Notes under the pieces: generated by a model | The model's input: only the letters and a program-made list of their open reading frames with translations | Databases searched by the model: none | What the model was told of the DNA's origin: nothing | Translations under genes and position numbers: made by a program | Shown here: in pieces, positions 11,715 to 19,409 of the stretch | Layout of the letters: the number at the start of each line of letters is the position of its first letter | Position numbering within the stretch: position 1 is the first letter of the stretch | DNA from: Mageeibacillus sp. UBA5770 | GTDB lineage: Bacteria > Bacillota_A > Clostridia > Saccharofermentanales > Saccharofermentanaceae | Reading direction: 5' to 3' | NCBI GenBank assembly: GCA_002418705.1 | Contig: DIEQ01000070.1 | Span: forward strand, 28,916 to 92,915 | DNA length: 64,000 nucleotides

Positions 11715-12323
11715 ATGGTTTTTGAGGATTCAGGCAAAAAGAATCCATCTTCTTTTGGTTATAGTTTGTATCCCGATAAAGAAGTCGGGTTCTATGTGGT
11801 CTGCAGTGACAGGATGATTCTCGATAATATTAATTCGCTGATGAAGAACAAAGGGTTTGTAGGTATTTCCGATACGGCAGGAAGAATGCACTATATGGTT
11901 GATGCGCGCTGCGGCGTACACAGCGCTGTGAACCATATTACCAGGCAGGCATGCCGTAAGATGGATTATTCTTCATTGTCGAACACAAGCGTCCTGGAGG
12001 CCATTGAGGAGGTGCTGACGCGCTATGAGATGGACAGGGCACTGCTTGGTACGCGTATCATCCGCTATATCCTGATGCAGAGCTTAAGGGACCCGTCCCT
12101 GATGACTACGGTGTCCAAGCGCCTTTATCCGCTGGCAGGCAGGGAGTTCGGGATAACAGGATCACAGGTGGAGCGCAATCTCCGTTATACACTCAGCCGT
12201 ATATCCCTGTACGATCAGGGCTACAGGAACGTGCATATTATTCAGCATCTGCATGACGAGGTATCCTCGCTGCTGGTGCAGCATTTTGACTGCCATCCTT
12301 ATACCTTCGAAATCTCTGTATGA
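11715..12323 (+). CDS. Spo0A C-terminal-domain protein with atypical N-terminus
   Basis: The C-terminal half (about residues 95-175 of 202) resembles the DNA-binding effector domain of Spo0A: IIRYILMQSLRDPS, then KRLYPLAGREFGITGSQVER, then a final helix. The N-terminal 90 residues (KEVGFYVVCSDRMI..) do not show a canonical receiver: I see no paired acidic residues at the start, no phospho-acceptor Asp after a hydrophobic strand, and no KP motif. It is thus a Spo0A-like DNA-binding protein that is probably not phosphorylated in the usual way. The start ATG 11715 follows AGGGAGGAG. An upstream ATG in frame (11664) lacks such a site. It is monocistronic and converges on HU. Confidence 0.78.
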   Translation: MVFEDSGKKNPSSFGYSLYPDKEVGFYVVCSDRMILDNINSLMKNKGFVGISDTAGRMHYMVDARCGVHSAVNHITRQACRKMDYSSLSNTSVLEAIEEVLTRYEMDRALLGTRIIRYILMQSLRDPSLMTTVSKRLYPLAGREFGITGSQVERNLRYTLSRISLYDQGYRNVHIIQHLHDEVSSLLVQHFDCHPYTFEISV

Positions 12324-12352
12324 GCTGCCGGACGGCAGTGATTTCCGGGAAT

Positions 12353-12380
12353 TAAAAAGCCGCAGTTAAAAAACTGCGGC
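12353..12380 (-). terminator. Terminator of the HU gene
   Basis: Read on the minus strand, a nine-pair stem GCCGCAGTT / AACTGCGGC with a four-base loop is followed by TTTTTA. It lies 38 bp after the HU stop. Confidence 0.85.
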
Positions 12381-12417
12381 CGCTTGTGAACCCTGTTAAA
12401 ATATAAATTCTGATAAA

Positions 12418-12693
12418 TTACTTGTTGACTTTGTCCTTCATTCCTTTGCCGGCCTTAAAGACGGGTGCCTTGGAAGCAGGAATATTAATGACTTCCTTTG
12501 TGCTCGGGTTACGACCCTTGCGAGCGGCACGCTTCTTGGTTTCAAAAGTACCAAACCCTACTAAAACAACTTTCTCTTCGCTGGCAAGTGCCTTTACGAT
12601 TTCGTCAAGAGTGGCGTTGATAGCAGCCTCGGACTCCTTCTTGGTCAAGTCTGTTGCCTGTGCAACTGCATCGATTAAATCTGTCTTATTCAT
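12418..12693 (-). CDS. hup: HU-family DNA-binding protein
   Basis: A 91-residue histone-like protein that bends and compacts DNA as a dimer. The family signature [18 protein letters not shown] and the beta-arm Pro ([13 protein letters not shown]) are intact, as are the N-terminal dimerisation helices ([12 protein letters not shown]). It is transcribed alone from a consensus promoter and ends in a strong terminator. There is nothing unusual in its length. Confidence 0.97.
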   Translation of the reverse strand: MNKTDLIDAVAQATDLTKKESEAAINATLDEIVKALASEEKVVLVGFGTFETKKRAARKGRNPSTKEVINIPASKAPVFKAGKGMKDKVNK

Positions 12694-12731
12694 ACTAAAT
12701 TTGCCTCCTTCAGGCGGTATTCACACCGGCT

Positions 12732-12761
12732 ATTATCGTATGTAGGTGCAAGGTATGTCAA
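12732..12761 (-). promoter_or_regulatory. Promoter of the HU gene
   Basis: On the minus strand TTGACA (12761-12756), an 18-bp spacer and GATAAT (12737-12732), about 38 bp before the HU start. This is near consensus, as expected for an abundant protein. Confidence 0.78.
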
Positions 12762-12941
12762 GCCTTCTGTGTTATTTTCTGCTGTGCAGACTGGTTCGGT
12801 CATGAAATCGGTCTTTAGCCGCTGTCTTGGGCGACCTGTGACTATTTTACTTCACTTCCTTGAATTTGCATAGTAGAATAAGACGTAATTTCTAAAGAGA
12901 AATTAATCATTCTTGAATCATTTTTTGCAGGAGAAGATAAA

Positions 12942-13784
12942 ATGCGCGAAATTGAAGTAAATATCATTGAAACAAGTGTAGCCGCTCTTTGTATCGAGGC
13001 CAATACGGTCCTTGGAAGTGATATCGAACGGCAGCTTTCCAGAATGCGTGACCTCGAAAAAAATGCGCGCCCCAGGGCTATCCTTGAGGAACTGCTTGAA
13101 AATGCAGCTATAGCCAGAGAGAAGGGCCTGCCGATCTGCCAGGATACGGGCATGGCTGTTGTGTACATGCAGATTGGACAGGATGTTCATTTTACAGGCG
13201 GACTCGTTGAGGAAGCCATTAACCGGGGCGTCGCGAAAGGGTACCGCGAAGGGTATCTGCGTGCCTCTGTGGTATCTGATCCCCTCCTGCGTGTAAATAC
13301 AGGCGACAACACGCCCGCGGTTATCCTGTGGGATATTGTCGAGGGAGACAAGGTCGACATTACGGTCGCACCCAAAGGTTTCGGCAGCGAAAACATGAGC
13401 AGCCTTACGATGCTCAGCCCTTCCCAGGGCATTGACGGTGTGCGGGAGGCCATTCTTTCGACCGTGCGCAAAGCCGGACCCAATCCCTGCCCCCCGATCA
13501 TCCTCGGCGTCGGTCTCGGCGGCACAATGGATATGGCTGCAAGGCTTGCCAAGCTTGCCCTCCTTCGTCCGGTCGGTGAGATGAGCCCGATCGAACACAT
13601 ACGCAGGCTCGAGGAAGAACTTCTTGAAAAGATCAATGACATGGATATCGGACCTGCAGGCTTAGGCGGCAGGACCACCGCCCTGGCGGTTCATATAAAT
13701 ACATATCCCACACACATCGCCGGGCTTCCGGTAGCCGTCAACATGAGCTGCCACGCCACCCGTCATGCACACATACAGCTGTAG
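12942..13784 (+). CDS. Fumarate hydratase, alpha subunit (class I, Fe-S)
   Basis: The large subunit (280 residues) of the two-subunit [4Fe-4S] fumarase/tartrate dehydratase family. It catalyses reversible hydration of fumarate to malate. The three cluster cysteines are visible in LPICQDTGMA, PNPCPPIILGVG and NMSCHATRHA. The upstream site is CAGGAGAAG before ATG 12942. The beta subunit follows after 13 bp. A related tartrate or mesaconate hydratase cannot be excluded from sequence alone. The enzyme class is oxygen-sensitive and common in anaerobes. Confidence 0.93.
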   Translation: MREIEVNIIETSVAALCIEANTVLGSDIERQLSRMRDLEKNARPRAILEELLENAAIAREKGLPICQDTGMAVVYMQIGQDVHFTGGLVEEAINRGVAKGYREGYLRASVVSDPLLRVNTGDNTPAVILWDIVEGDKVDITVAPKGFGSENMSSLTMLSPSQGIDGVREAILSTVRKAGPNPCPPIILGVGLGGTMDMAARLAKLALLRPVGEMSPIEHIRRLEEELLEKINDMDIGPAGLGGRTTALAVHINTYPTHIAGLPVAVNMSCHATRHAHIQL

Positions 13785-13797
13785 GAGGAATTGCCAT

Positions 13798-14343
13798 ATG
13801 CCCGATCAGTCATCTGCAAGAAAAATAGTGCAGCTTCCTATTTCAAGGGAAGAGGCAAGGGCCCTGCGCGCCGGGGATCTGCTGCTTTTGCGCGGTACCA
13901 TGTACACAGCCCGCGATGCCGCTCACAAGCGCATCGTTGAAGCCATCGGGAAGGGGGAGAGCCTGCCCTTTGATCTTGAAAACAGCGCGGTCTATTATGT
14001 CGGTCCGTGCCCTGCAAAACCCGGATACGTCATCGGTTCGGCCGGACCGACCACAAGCGGGCGCATGGACGCATACGCACCCACACTGATTTCCCGCGGG
14101 CAGACAGTCATGCTCGGCAAAGGCCTGCGCAAGCCGGAAGTTATAGATGCGATGAAGGAATACGGTGCAGTCTACCTCGGGGCAACCGGCGGCGCAGGCG
14201 CGCTGCTGTCCCAGCGCATTGTAGCAGCAGAGGTTATTGCCTATCCGGATCTCCTTGCAGAGGCGGTCCGCAGAATTGAGGTCTGGGATTTCCCTGCGAT
14301 CGTCCTGATCGACAGTCTCGGAACGAGCCTCTACGACCGCTGA
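13798..14343 (+). CDS. Fumarate hydratase, beta subunit
   Basis: The small subunit (181 residues) of the two-component class I fumarase. It carries LRAGDLLLLRGTMYTARDAAHKR, with the conserved Arg-Asp-Ala-His block, and VGPCPAKPGYVIGSAGPTTS, which forms the substrate-binding loop. I place the start at ATG 13798 behind TAGGAGGAATT. The open frame extends upstream into the alpha gene but without a site. It forms an operon with the alpha subunit and probably with the DUF1858 gene 80 bp downstream. Confidence 0.93.
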   Translation: MPDQSSARKIVQLPISREEARALRAGDLLLLRGTMYTARDAAHKRIVEAIGKGESLPFDLENSAVYYVGPCPAKPGYVIGSAGPTTSGRMDAYAPTLISRGQTVMLGKGLRKPEVIDAMKEYGAVYLGATGGAGALLSQRIVAAEVIAYPDLLAEAVRRIEVWDFPAIVLIDSLGTSLYDR

Positions 14344-14423
14344 GCCCTTGCACAGGACTGCGTAAAATGATAATGTTAAAGAGAACCAGATTCATTTTTG
14401 TAAAAATATGGAGGACATAATAT

Positions 14424-14645
14424 ATGGTAATTACAAAAGATATGTTTATCTCGGATGTTCTGAATCTCAATCAGGGCACCATTCCGATCTTCATGCAGAA
14501 CGGCCTTCACTGCCTTGGCTGTGCCATGGCAAGCGGCGAATCCATTGAAGAAGCCTGCGCCGTTCATGGACTGCCCTGTGACAGCCTCCTGACCGAGCTC
14601 AATGATTTTTTCGCTCTTCAGGATCTTCCGGAAGCCAAAGCCTGA
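14424..14645 (+). CDS. DUF1858 / hybrid-cluster-associated redox disulfide protein
   Basis: A 73-residue protein of the DUF1858 family, also described as the hybrid-cluster-protein-associated disulfide domain. The key feature is a CxxC pair in GLHCLGCAMASGESIEEAC, a likely redox disulfide or metal site. The site TATGGAGGAC precedes its ATG. Its partner is unknown. The position behind fumarase and before a terminator suggests the last gene of that operon, possibly protecting or assisting an oxygen-sensitive enzyme; that link is inference. Confidence 0.88.
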   Translation: MVITKDMFISDVLNLNQGTIPIFMQNGLHCLGCAMASGESIEEACAVHGLPCDSLLTELNDFFALQDLPEAKA

Positions 14646-14709
14646 TCGCTTGTCCGAATCGCCTTTTACGGTAACGGCAGGCCCTTTTCAGGTAATCTGA
14701 CAAAAACTG

Positions 14710-14743
14710 TCGTGACATCATTTATTTGGTGTCACGATTTTTT
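14710..14743 (+). terminator. Bidirectional terminator between DUF1858 gene and histidine kinase
   Basis: Stem TCGTGACA / TGTCACGA with a 12-base loop, then six T on the plus strand. The hairpin covers the stop codon of the convergent kinase gene, and its reverse complement is followed by CAGTTTTTG. Confidence 0.85.
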
Positions 14744-16911
14744 GTGGCCGGAATCACGACGTGGAAGGCGGAACCCTTTTCTTCTTCGCTTTCAACCCAG
14801 ACTTTTCCGCCATGCTTCTCGATGATGCTTTTTACAATGGCCAGTCCGAGCCCGGAACCGTTCTTCTGGCTTGCCGAGTTGGAGGCGCGGTAGAAACGGT
14901 CAAATATATAATTAATTTCAGATGCCGGTATGCCGCATCCGTTATCAGATACGATAATGTGCACGTTCTCGGCGCCTGAAGGCAAAGTATCCCGGAAAGC
15001 CCTGATATTAATGTGCCCGTTGTCATGCGTGTAGCGCATGGCATTTACAATTAGATTATCCAGGACGCGGATCAGATGGTTCGGATCGCCGATTACATTG
15101 AGTGCGTCATCCTCCGGCAGCTCGAGTGCGATCGTCTTGCCGGTGCTCTCGCATTCCATCTCGTACAGCTCGAAAAGATTCTCAATTACATGACTCATGC
15201 TGAGTGTCTGCGTATTCAGGTTGATGCCGCCCGACTCAAGGCGCGTGAGCTGGACTAAGTCATCGATCATCTGCTCCATCTGTATGCATCTGATATGCAT
15301 GTTTTTGAGATATGTCTCATGCGTCTCCTCGGAGATTTTACAGCCGGCATTCATAAGAAGTTCAATATATCCGCGGATGGCGGCGATCGGCGTCCTCAAA
15401 TCGTGAGAGACATTCGACATCATTTTCTTGCGTGCTTCTTCATTCTCCATGAGCCTCTGGTTGGCATGCAGGAGCTCGGCATTTACCTTGGCAATATTCC
15501 TGGTCTTCTCCTGTACGGCCTGCTCCAGTTCAATCGTAAACCGGTTGACCTGGTTATAAGTGCTCACATAGCTGATTGTGAAATACAGGGCCGTGCTGAA
15601 GATCATCAGCATGATCCCTACGGAATGCAGGGGAATAAAGTATATCTGCTGGGAACGGACCTGCATGGTCGAAAAAACAACCAGTGCCGTAACGGACGAT
15701 ATCAGATGAAATGTCTCATACTCCTGATGTCGAAGCGTCAGGTCAAGAATCTTGAGCATGTTGTATAAATTGACGAATGCTACGAACAGTGAATAAAGCC
15801 ATATGACCTTGATGTCATACAGGTATTCCGGATTCAGCCAGAAAACAAGCAGCAGTACGGAGATGAAGGAGAAGATGATATGTACATCCCAGTTTTTGAA
15901 CCGGTCGATAAGCGTATTCGGGTCCCTCGGCAAAAGTGACGAGAAATACAATGTTGCAACCAGGGTCATCAAAAGGAAAAATGTCGTCTGCAGAAGCCGG
16001 TTCCAGTTCCCCGGAAGCGGGTTGAAAACTTTGTCGCAAAACTCATAGGCCAGCGACATCGAGATGATCAGGATAAAGTAGTAGTATTTCTTTTTACTTT
16101 CAAAAGTAAAGGAGACGTAAAAGCCGGTTATGATAATCATGATAAGAAGGGTGAAAACACTCGTTATCCACATTTTGGAAACGATTGTGAGATTATCAAT
16201 CTGTGTGACGGTTCCGATTGCCGGTATCAGGGCGATTCCGCCGTTGGGAGACGCATAATTGGCACAGGCAACGACTATTTCAAGGAGACCCGACGGAGAA
16301 GGCATCAGCTTGAGATTGACGGAGGCTTCTTCCGCAATGTAGCCTTCCTCCGTAACAGACAGATGGCCGATTGTTTTAACCAGTTTGCCGTTGACCCAGA
16401 TTTTGGCTGCCTGATTGATCTCCGGGAAATCAATCCCGATGATTCTCTCGGAGACCGGTACTTTGACTACAATCCTGTATGTACCATATCCGCTTGAGCT
16501 TATCGCAGAAGCATCGAGGTCTTCGGAGTTCGCAGTCGCAGAAGACCCGAGATTCCTCCAGCCGCTGAGTGTAATAACGACATTACTGAAGTGTGGAAGG
16601 GAAGACGCATCATTGATCGGACGTTCGTGCTGCGTTGTCGGACTGCCCGTTGTAAAATCCAGCGGGCTCAGCAATTGGTCCGGATAGAACTGCCAGCCGG
16701 ATTCCAGGAAATTCATTCCCTTCCCGCTGAAATTCCACTCGCTTAAATCCAGTGCCTGACTGTTATCAAGCACCAGATTTTTGCCGTGGCGTTCATTTAC
16801 ATTAAGTATTGTCAGATATAACGCAAAAAGAAGTACGAGAAACAAGGCCGTCCGAAAGAACGTCTGAAAAACGTGCTTTCTTTTTTCGGCTACACGATTT
16901 TTCTCTATCAT
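14722..16911 (-). CDS. Sensor histidine kinase with 7TM-DISM sensor
   Basis: A 729-residue membrane kinase. One N-terminal helix (about 18-37) leads to a large extracytoplasmic jelly-roll-like domain (about 40-235) with GYGTYRIVVKVPVSE, typical of 7TMR-DISM extracellular domains. About seven more helices follow (240-450). Then come a short coiled linker, HisKA with MSNVSHDLRTPIAAIRGYIE (His503), and the ATPase domain with a DNGCGIPASE box and GSGLGLAIVKSIIEKHGG. It signals to the OmpR-type regulator encoded 30 bp upstream. DISM domains are thought to sense carbohydrates or small ligands; the ligand here is unknown. The end is inside a bidirectional terminator. Confidence 0.93.
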   Translation of the reverse strand: MIEKNRVAEKRKHVFQTFFRTALFLVLLFALYLTILNVNERHGKNLVLDNSQALDLSEWNFSGKGMNFLESGWQFYPDQLLSPLDFTTGSPTTQHERPINDASSLPHFSNVVITLSGWRNLGSSATANSEDLDASAISSSGYGTYRIVVKVPVSERIIGIDFPEINQAAKIWVNGKLVKTIGHLSVTEEGYIAEEASVNLKLMPSPSGLLEIVVACANYASPNGGIALIPAIGTVTQIDNLTIVSKMWITSVFTLLIMIIITGFYVSFTFESKKKYYYFILIISMSLAYEFCDKVFNPLPGNWNRLLQTTFFLLMTLVATLYFSSLLPRDPNTLIDRFKNWDVHIIFSFISVLLLVFWLNPEYLYDIKVIWLYSLFVAFVNLYNMLKILDLTLRHQEYETFHLISSVTALVVFSTMQVRSQQIYFIPLHSVGIMLMIFSTALYFTISYVSTYNQVNRFTIELEQAVQEKTRNIAKVNAELLHANQRLMENEEARKKMMSNVSHDLRTPIAAIRGYIELLMNAGCKISEETHETYLKNMHIRCIQMEQMIDDLVQLTRLESGGINLNTQTLSMSHVIENLFELYEMECESTGKTIALELPEDDALNVIGDPNHLIRVLDNLIVNAMRYTHDNGHINIRAFRDTLPSGAENVHIIVSDNGCGIPASEINYIFDRFYRASNSASQKNGSGLGLAIVKSIIEKHGGKVWVESEEEKGSAFHVVIPATKNRDTK

Positions 16912-16941
16912 CTACTGTCCCCGCTTTGGGTTCACAGGCGC

Positions 16942-17649
16942 TTATTCGGCGCGCAGTGTATTCCGAATCGGCGGATAAGCAAAGGAATAACCACTGCCCC
17001 ATTCTGTTTTTACAAACTGAATATCCGGTGCGGCCTTCTCCATCTTCTTGCGAAGATAGCTTATGTTAACCATAACAAGGTGGTTGTCGCACATGCCGTC
17101 GTCACCCCATACGAGAGAATAAATTCTCGTGAAAGGTACAATTACATTGGGCGTCTCGGCGAGGAGGCGCAGAATATCAAATTCGCGGTTGGTCAGATGT
17201 ACAACGCGGTTGTTGAGCATGACTTCGCGTGACTTGAGATTGATGGACAGCGGAGGGAATTCCATAAGAAGTCCGTCTGATGTCATGTTGCGTCGGATAT
17301 GCGCTGCAACACGTGCAGAAAGCTCCTGAAGGCTGTATGGCTTTGTCATGTAGTCATCGCCGCCGACCTTGAAGCCTGTAATCTTGTCTTCCAGCTGATC
17401 TCTGGCAGAGAGGAAGATAATGGGCGCTCTGCTGTAGGCTCTAAGCTTGACAGGCAGGTCATAGGCACTGCCGTCCGGAAGCATGATGTCCAGTACAATA
17501 CAGTCATATGAGTTCGTTGCCACTTTCTCGAGCGTTTGTGAGATTGTCATTGCTACACTGACTTCATAGCCCTCATTGGACAAAAAAGTACGATTGACCT
17601 CAAGAATATCCGGATCATCATCAACCAGAAGAATACGATGTTTAGCCAT
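16942..17649 (-). CDS. OmpR/PhoB-family response regulator
   Basis: The 235-residue partner of the downstream kinase. The receiver has the acidic pocket LLVDDDPD, the phospho-acceptor Asp54 (CIVLDIMLPDGS), and the conserved Lys in YMTKPYS. The C-terminal winged helix spans about 130-228 (REVMLNNRVVHLTNREFDIL). It is the first gene of the two-gene operon, preceded by AAGGGTGG and a plausible promoter. Confidence 0.95.
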   Translation of the reverse strand: MAKHRILLVDDDPDILEVNRTFLSNEGYEVSVAMTISQTLEKVATNSYDCIVLDIMLPDGSAYDLPVKLRAYSRAPIIFLSARDQLEDKITGFKVGGDDYMTKPYSLQELSARVAAHIRRNMTSDGLLMEFPPLSINLKSREVMLNNRVVHLTNREFDILRLLAETPNVIVPFTRIYSLVWGDDGMCDNHLVMVNISYLRKKMEKAAPDIQFVKTEWGSGYSFAYPPIRNTLRAE

Positions 17650-17724
17650 ATAATTACCACCCTTTATCTACAGGATTTAATATTCAGGAATTTTTTGGGA
17701 AATGAATATTATCTGTTTTTTTTT

Positions 17725-17753
17725 ATTATATACCAACTTATCCGGCGTGAAAA
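17725..17753 (-). promoter_or_regulatory. Promoter of the response regulator-kinase operon
   Basis: On the minus strand TTTTCA (17753-17748), 17 bp, perfect TATAAT (17730-17725), 76 bp before the regulator start. Downstream, between promoter and gene, AATATTC (17690-17696) and GAATATT (17704-17710) form an inverted pair that could bind a regulator. Confidence 0.55.
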
Positions 17754-17852
17754 GAAAGAATAACTATGCACAAGGGCGGATATCTTGAAAAATACGCGAA
17801 ATCGTGATAATCTGATAAAAAACAAATGTTCTTTTTCGGGCGAGGGCTATAC

Positions 17853-19097
17853 ATGGAACGGAAAATTCTGCACGTCGATCAAAATTGCTTTTTCGCCTCA
17901 GTGGAGATGAAGAATAGTCCTGAACTTCGAAAAGTACCCATGGCTGTAGGCGGGGATCAGGAACAGCGCCACGGAATCATTCTGGCCAAAAATCCCCTCG
18001 CAGGTGCCTATGGAATCAAGACGGCCGAGCCGATCTGGCAGGCAAAGCAGAAATGCCCCGGCCTTGTCGTCGTGCCCGGCCATTATGATCAGTATTCCTA
18101 CTATTCACGCAAGGCCTTTGAGATGTACTGCCAGTACACGGACCGCGTCGAGGCATACGGGCTCGACGAGTGCTGGCTCGACGTAACAGACATCAGCGGC
18201 ACACCGCCTCTGCCCGAGCTCGCGGACGAGATCCGCAGCCGCATGAAAAATGAACTCGGGCTGACCTGCTCGGTAGGGGCCAGCTTTAACAAGGTTTTTG
18301 CCAAGCTCGGATCGGACTACAAGAAGCCCGATGCGACAACCGTGATTACACAGGATAATTTCAAGGACATCGTGTGGCCTCTTCCCGTGGGCGACCTTCT
18401 TTTCGCAGGCCGGTCCACACAAAAGCGTCTGGCACGGATCAACATCAAGACGATCGGCCAGCTTGCCGCCATATCCTATGAATTTATACGCAGCTACCTC
18501 GGCAAGAACGGCGAGGCCCTGTGGATCTATGCGAACGGCCTTGACCAGTCAGCCGTCAGCCTCTGTACCGACCAGCGCATCATCAAGTCGGTCGGCAACA
18601 GTGCAACTACAGCACGCGATATGAGCTGCGAGCAGGATGTCTGGAAGACCATCGTCACCCTGTCCGATCAGGTAGCCACGCGCCTTCGCCGCTACAAGCT
18701 GGTCGGCAACACCATACAGATACACGTCCGCAATTCCGAACTGCATGTGTACGAGAAGCAGCAGCACCTCGCTGCGCCGACCGATCTTGCCGATGAGATC
18801 TCCCGCGTGGCGATCGACCTTTTCCGGCGCAGTTACAGCTGGGACAAACCGGTCCGGAGCCTCGGCGTCCGTGCCGCCCAGGTAATGCCGGTCGATGCAC
18901 GCCGGCAGATCTCACTATTTGATGCCAACTTCGAGACAGACGAAAAGCGAAATGTCGCTGCAGTCATCGACAACCTCCGCCTGCGCTTCGGCAAACAGGT
19001 TATCCTCCGCGGCGTTGAACTTTCATCAAAGGGCGATCTGCTTCCCGACGGCCAGATAGGCTGGAACAACGGCGGATTCGTTCAAGAACAACCCTAA
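17853..19097 (+). CDS. dinB: Y-family DNA polymerase (DinB/Pol IV-like)
   Basis: A translesion DNA polymerase of 414 residues. The first catalytic Asp lies in ILHVDQNCFFASVE and the second pair in AYGLDECWLDVTDISG. The thumb HhH motif (RINIKTIGQLAAI) and the little-finger domain follow. A beta-clamp-binding peptide, QISLF, is near the C-terminus. In Pol IV the second motif is usually SIDEAFLD; here it is GLDECWLD, with catalytic Asp-Glu kept. The start is taken at ATG 17853. The frame extends nine codons upstream to 17826 without a good site. It is divergent from the response regulator. Confidence 0.9.
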   Translation: MERKILHVDQNCFFASVEMKNSPELRKVPMAVGGDQEQRHGIILAKNPLAGAYGIKTAEPIWQAKQKCPGLVVVPGHYDQYSYYSRKAFEMYCQYTDRVEAYGLDECWLDVTDISGTPPLPELADEIRSRMKNELGLTCSVGASFNKVFAKLGSDYKKPDATTVITQDNFKDIVWPLPVGDLLFAGRSTQKRLARINIKTIGQLAAISYEFIRSYLGKNGEALWIYANGLDQSAVSLCTDQRIIKSVGNSATTARDMSCEQDVWKTIVTLSDQVATRLRRYKLVGNTIQIHVRNSELHVYEKQQHLAAPTDLADEISRVAIDLFRRSYSWDKPVRSLGVRAAQVMPVDARRQISLFDANFETDEKRNVAAVIDNLRLRFGKQVILRGVELSSKGDLLPDGQIGWNNGGFVQEQP

Positions 19098-19115
19098 TAG
19101 CTTTTCACTTGTCTC

Positions 19116-19239
19116 AGGGCTAAAGCCCTTCGAAATACGTTCCAAGCTATCAGGGTTATTCTTCTGAAGCGAATCGACGTCAGGAATATGCGCTTTGCGC
19201 CGCGGAGGATTCGCTTCGCGATAAAGTCGATCAATAACC
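19116..19239. repeat. Nested inverted repeats in a 312-bp gene-free gap
   Basis: The gap between dinB (ends 19097) and galK (starts 19410) holds several dyads: AGGGCT/AGCCCT (19116-19129), GGTTATT (19154-19160) with AATAACC (19233-19239), GAAGCGAATC (19166-19175) with GATTCGCTTC (19208-19217), and ATCGAC (19173-19178) with GTCGAT (19226-19231). The outer and inner pairs nest, so one RNA could fold as an interrupted hairpin of about 86 bases. The reverse strand has a 95-codon open frame here that does not look like a protein. It could be a small RNA, a degenerate mobile repeat or a terminator region. Confidence 0.5.
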
Positions 19240-19409
19240 GGGGAATTATTATTCCTCCCATATTGGAGCCTATTTTGTAAATAAAAAGCGTTATTTTCAT
19301 ACTAGTCATGGTGGTTTTGTGCGTGATACAATTGCTAGTGGACGTTTGGCCGGAATGATATATGATTCGGTACTGACGCAAATAATTTTTTCAAAGGAGA
19401 ACAGCGCTT

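Noticed and set aside
12840..12941. Promoter for the fumarase operon
   Set aside because: TTGAAT and TAGAAT boxes exist but the spacing is too short, so I do not claim one.
15295..15768. Plus-strand frame of 157 codons inside the histidine kinase
   Set aside because: Antisense shadow of a clearly conserved kinase gene.
19094..19381. Minus-strand frame of 95 codons between dinB and galK
   Set aside because: Composition is basic and irregular, it covers the inverted repeats, and no ribosome site was found.
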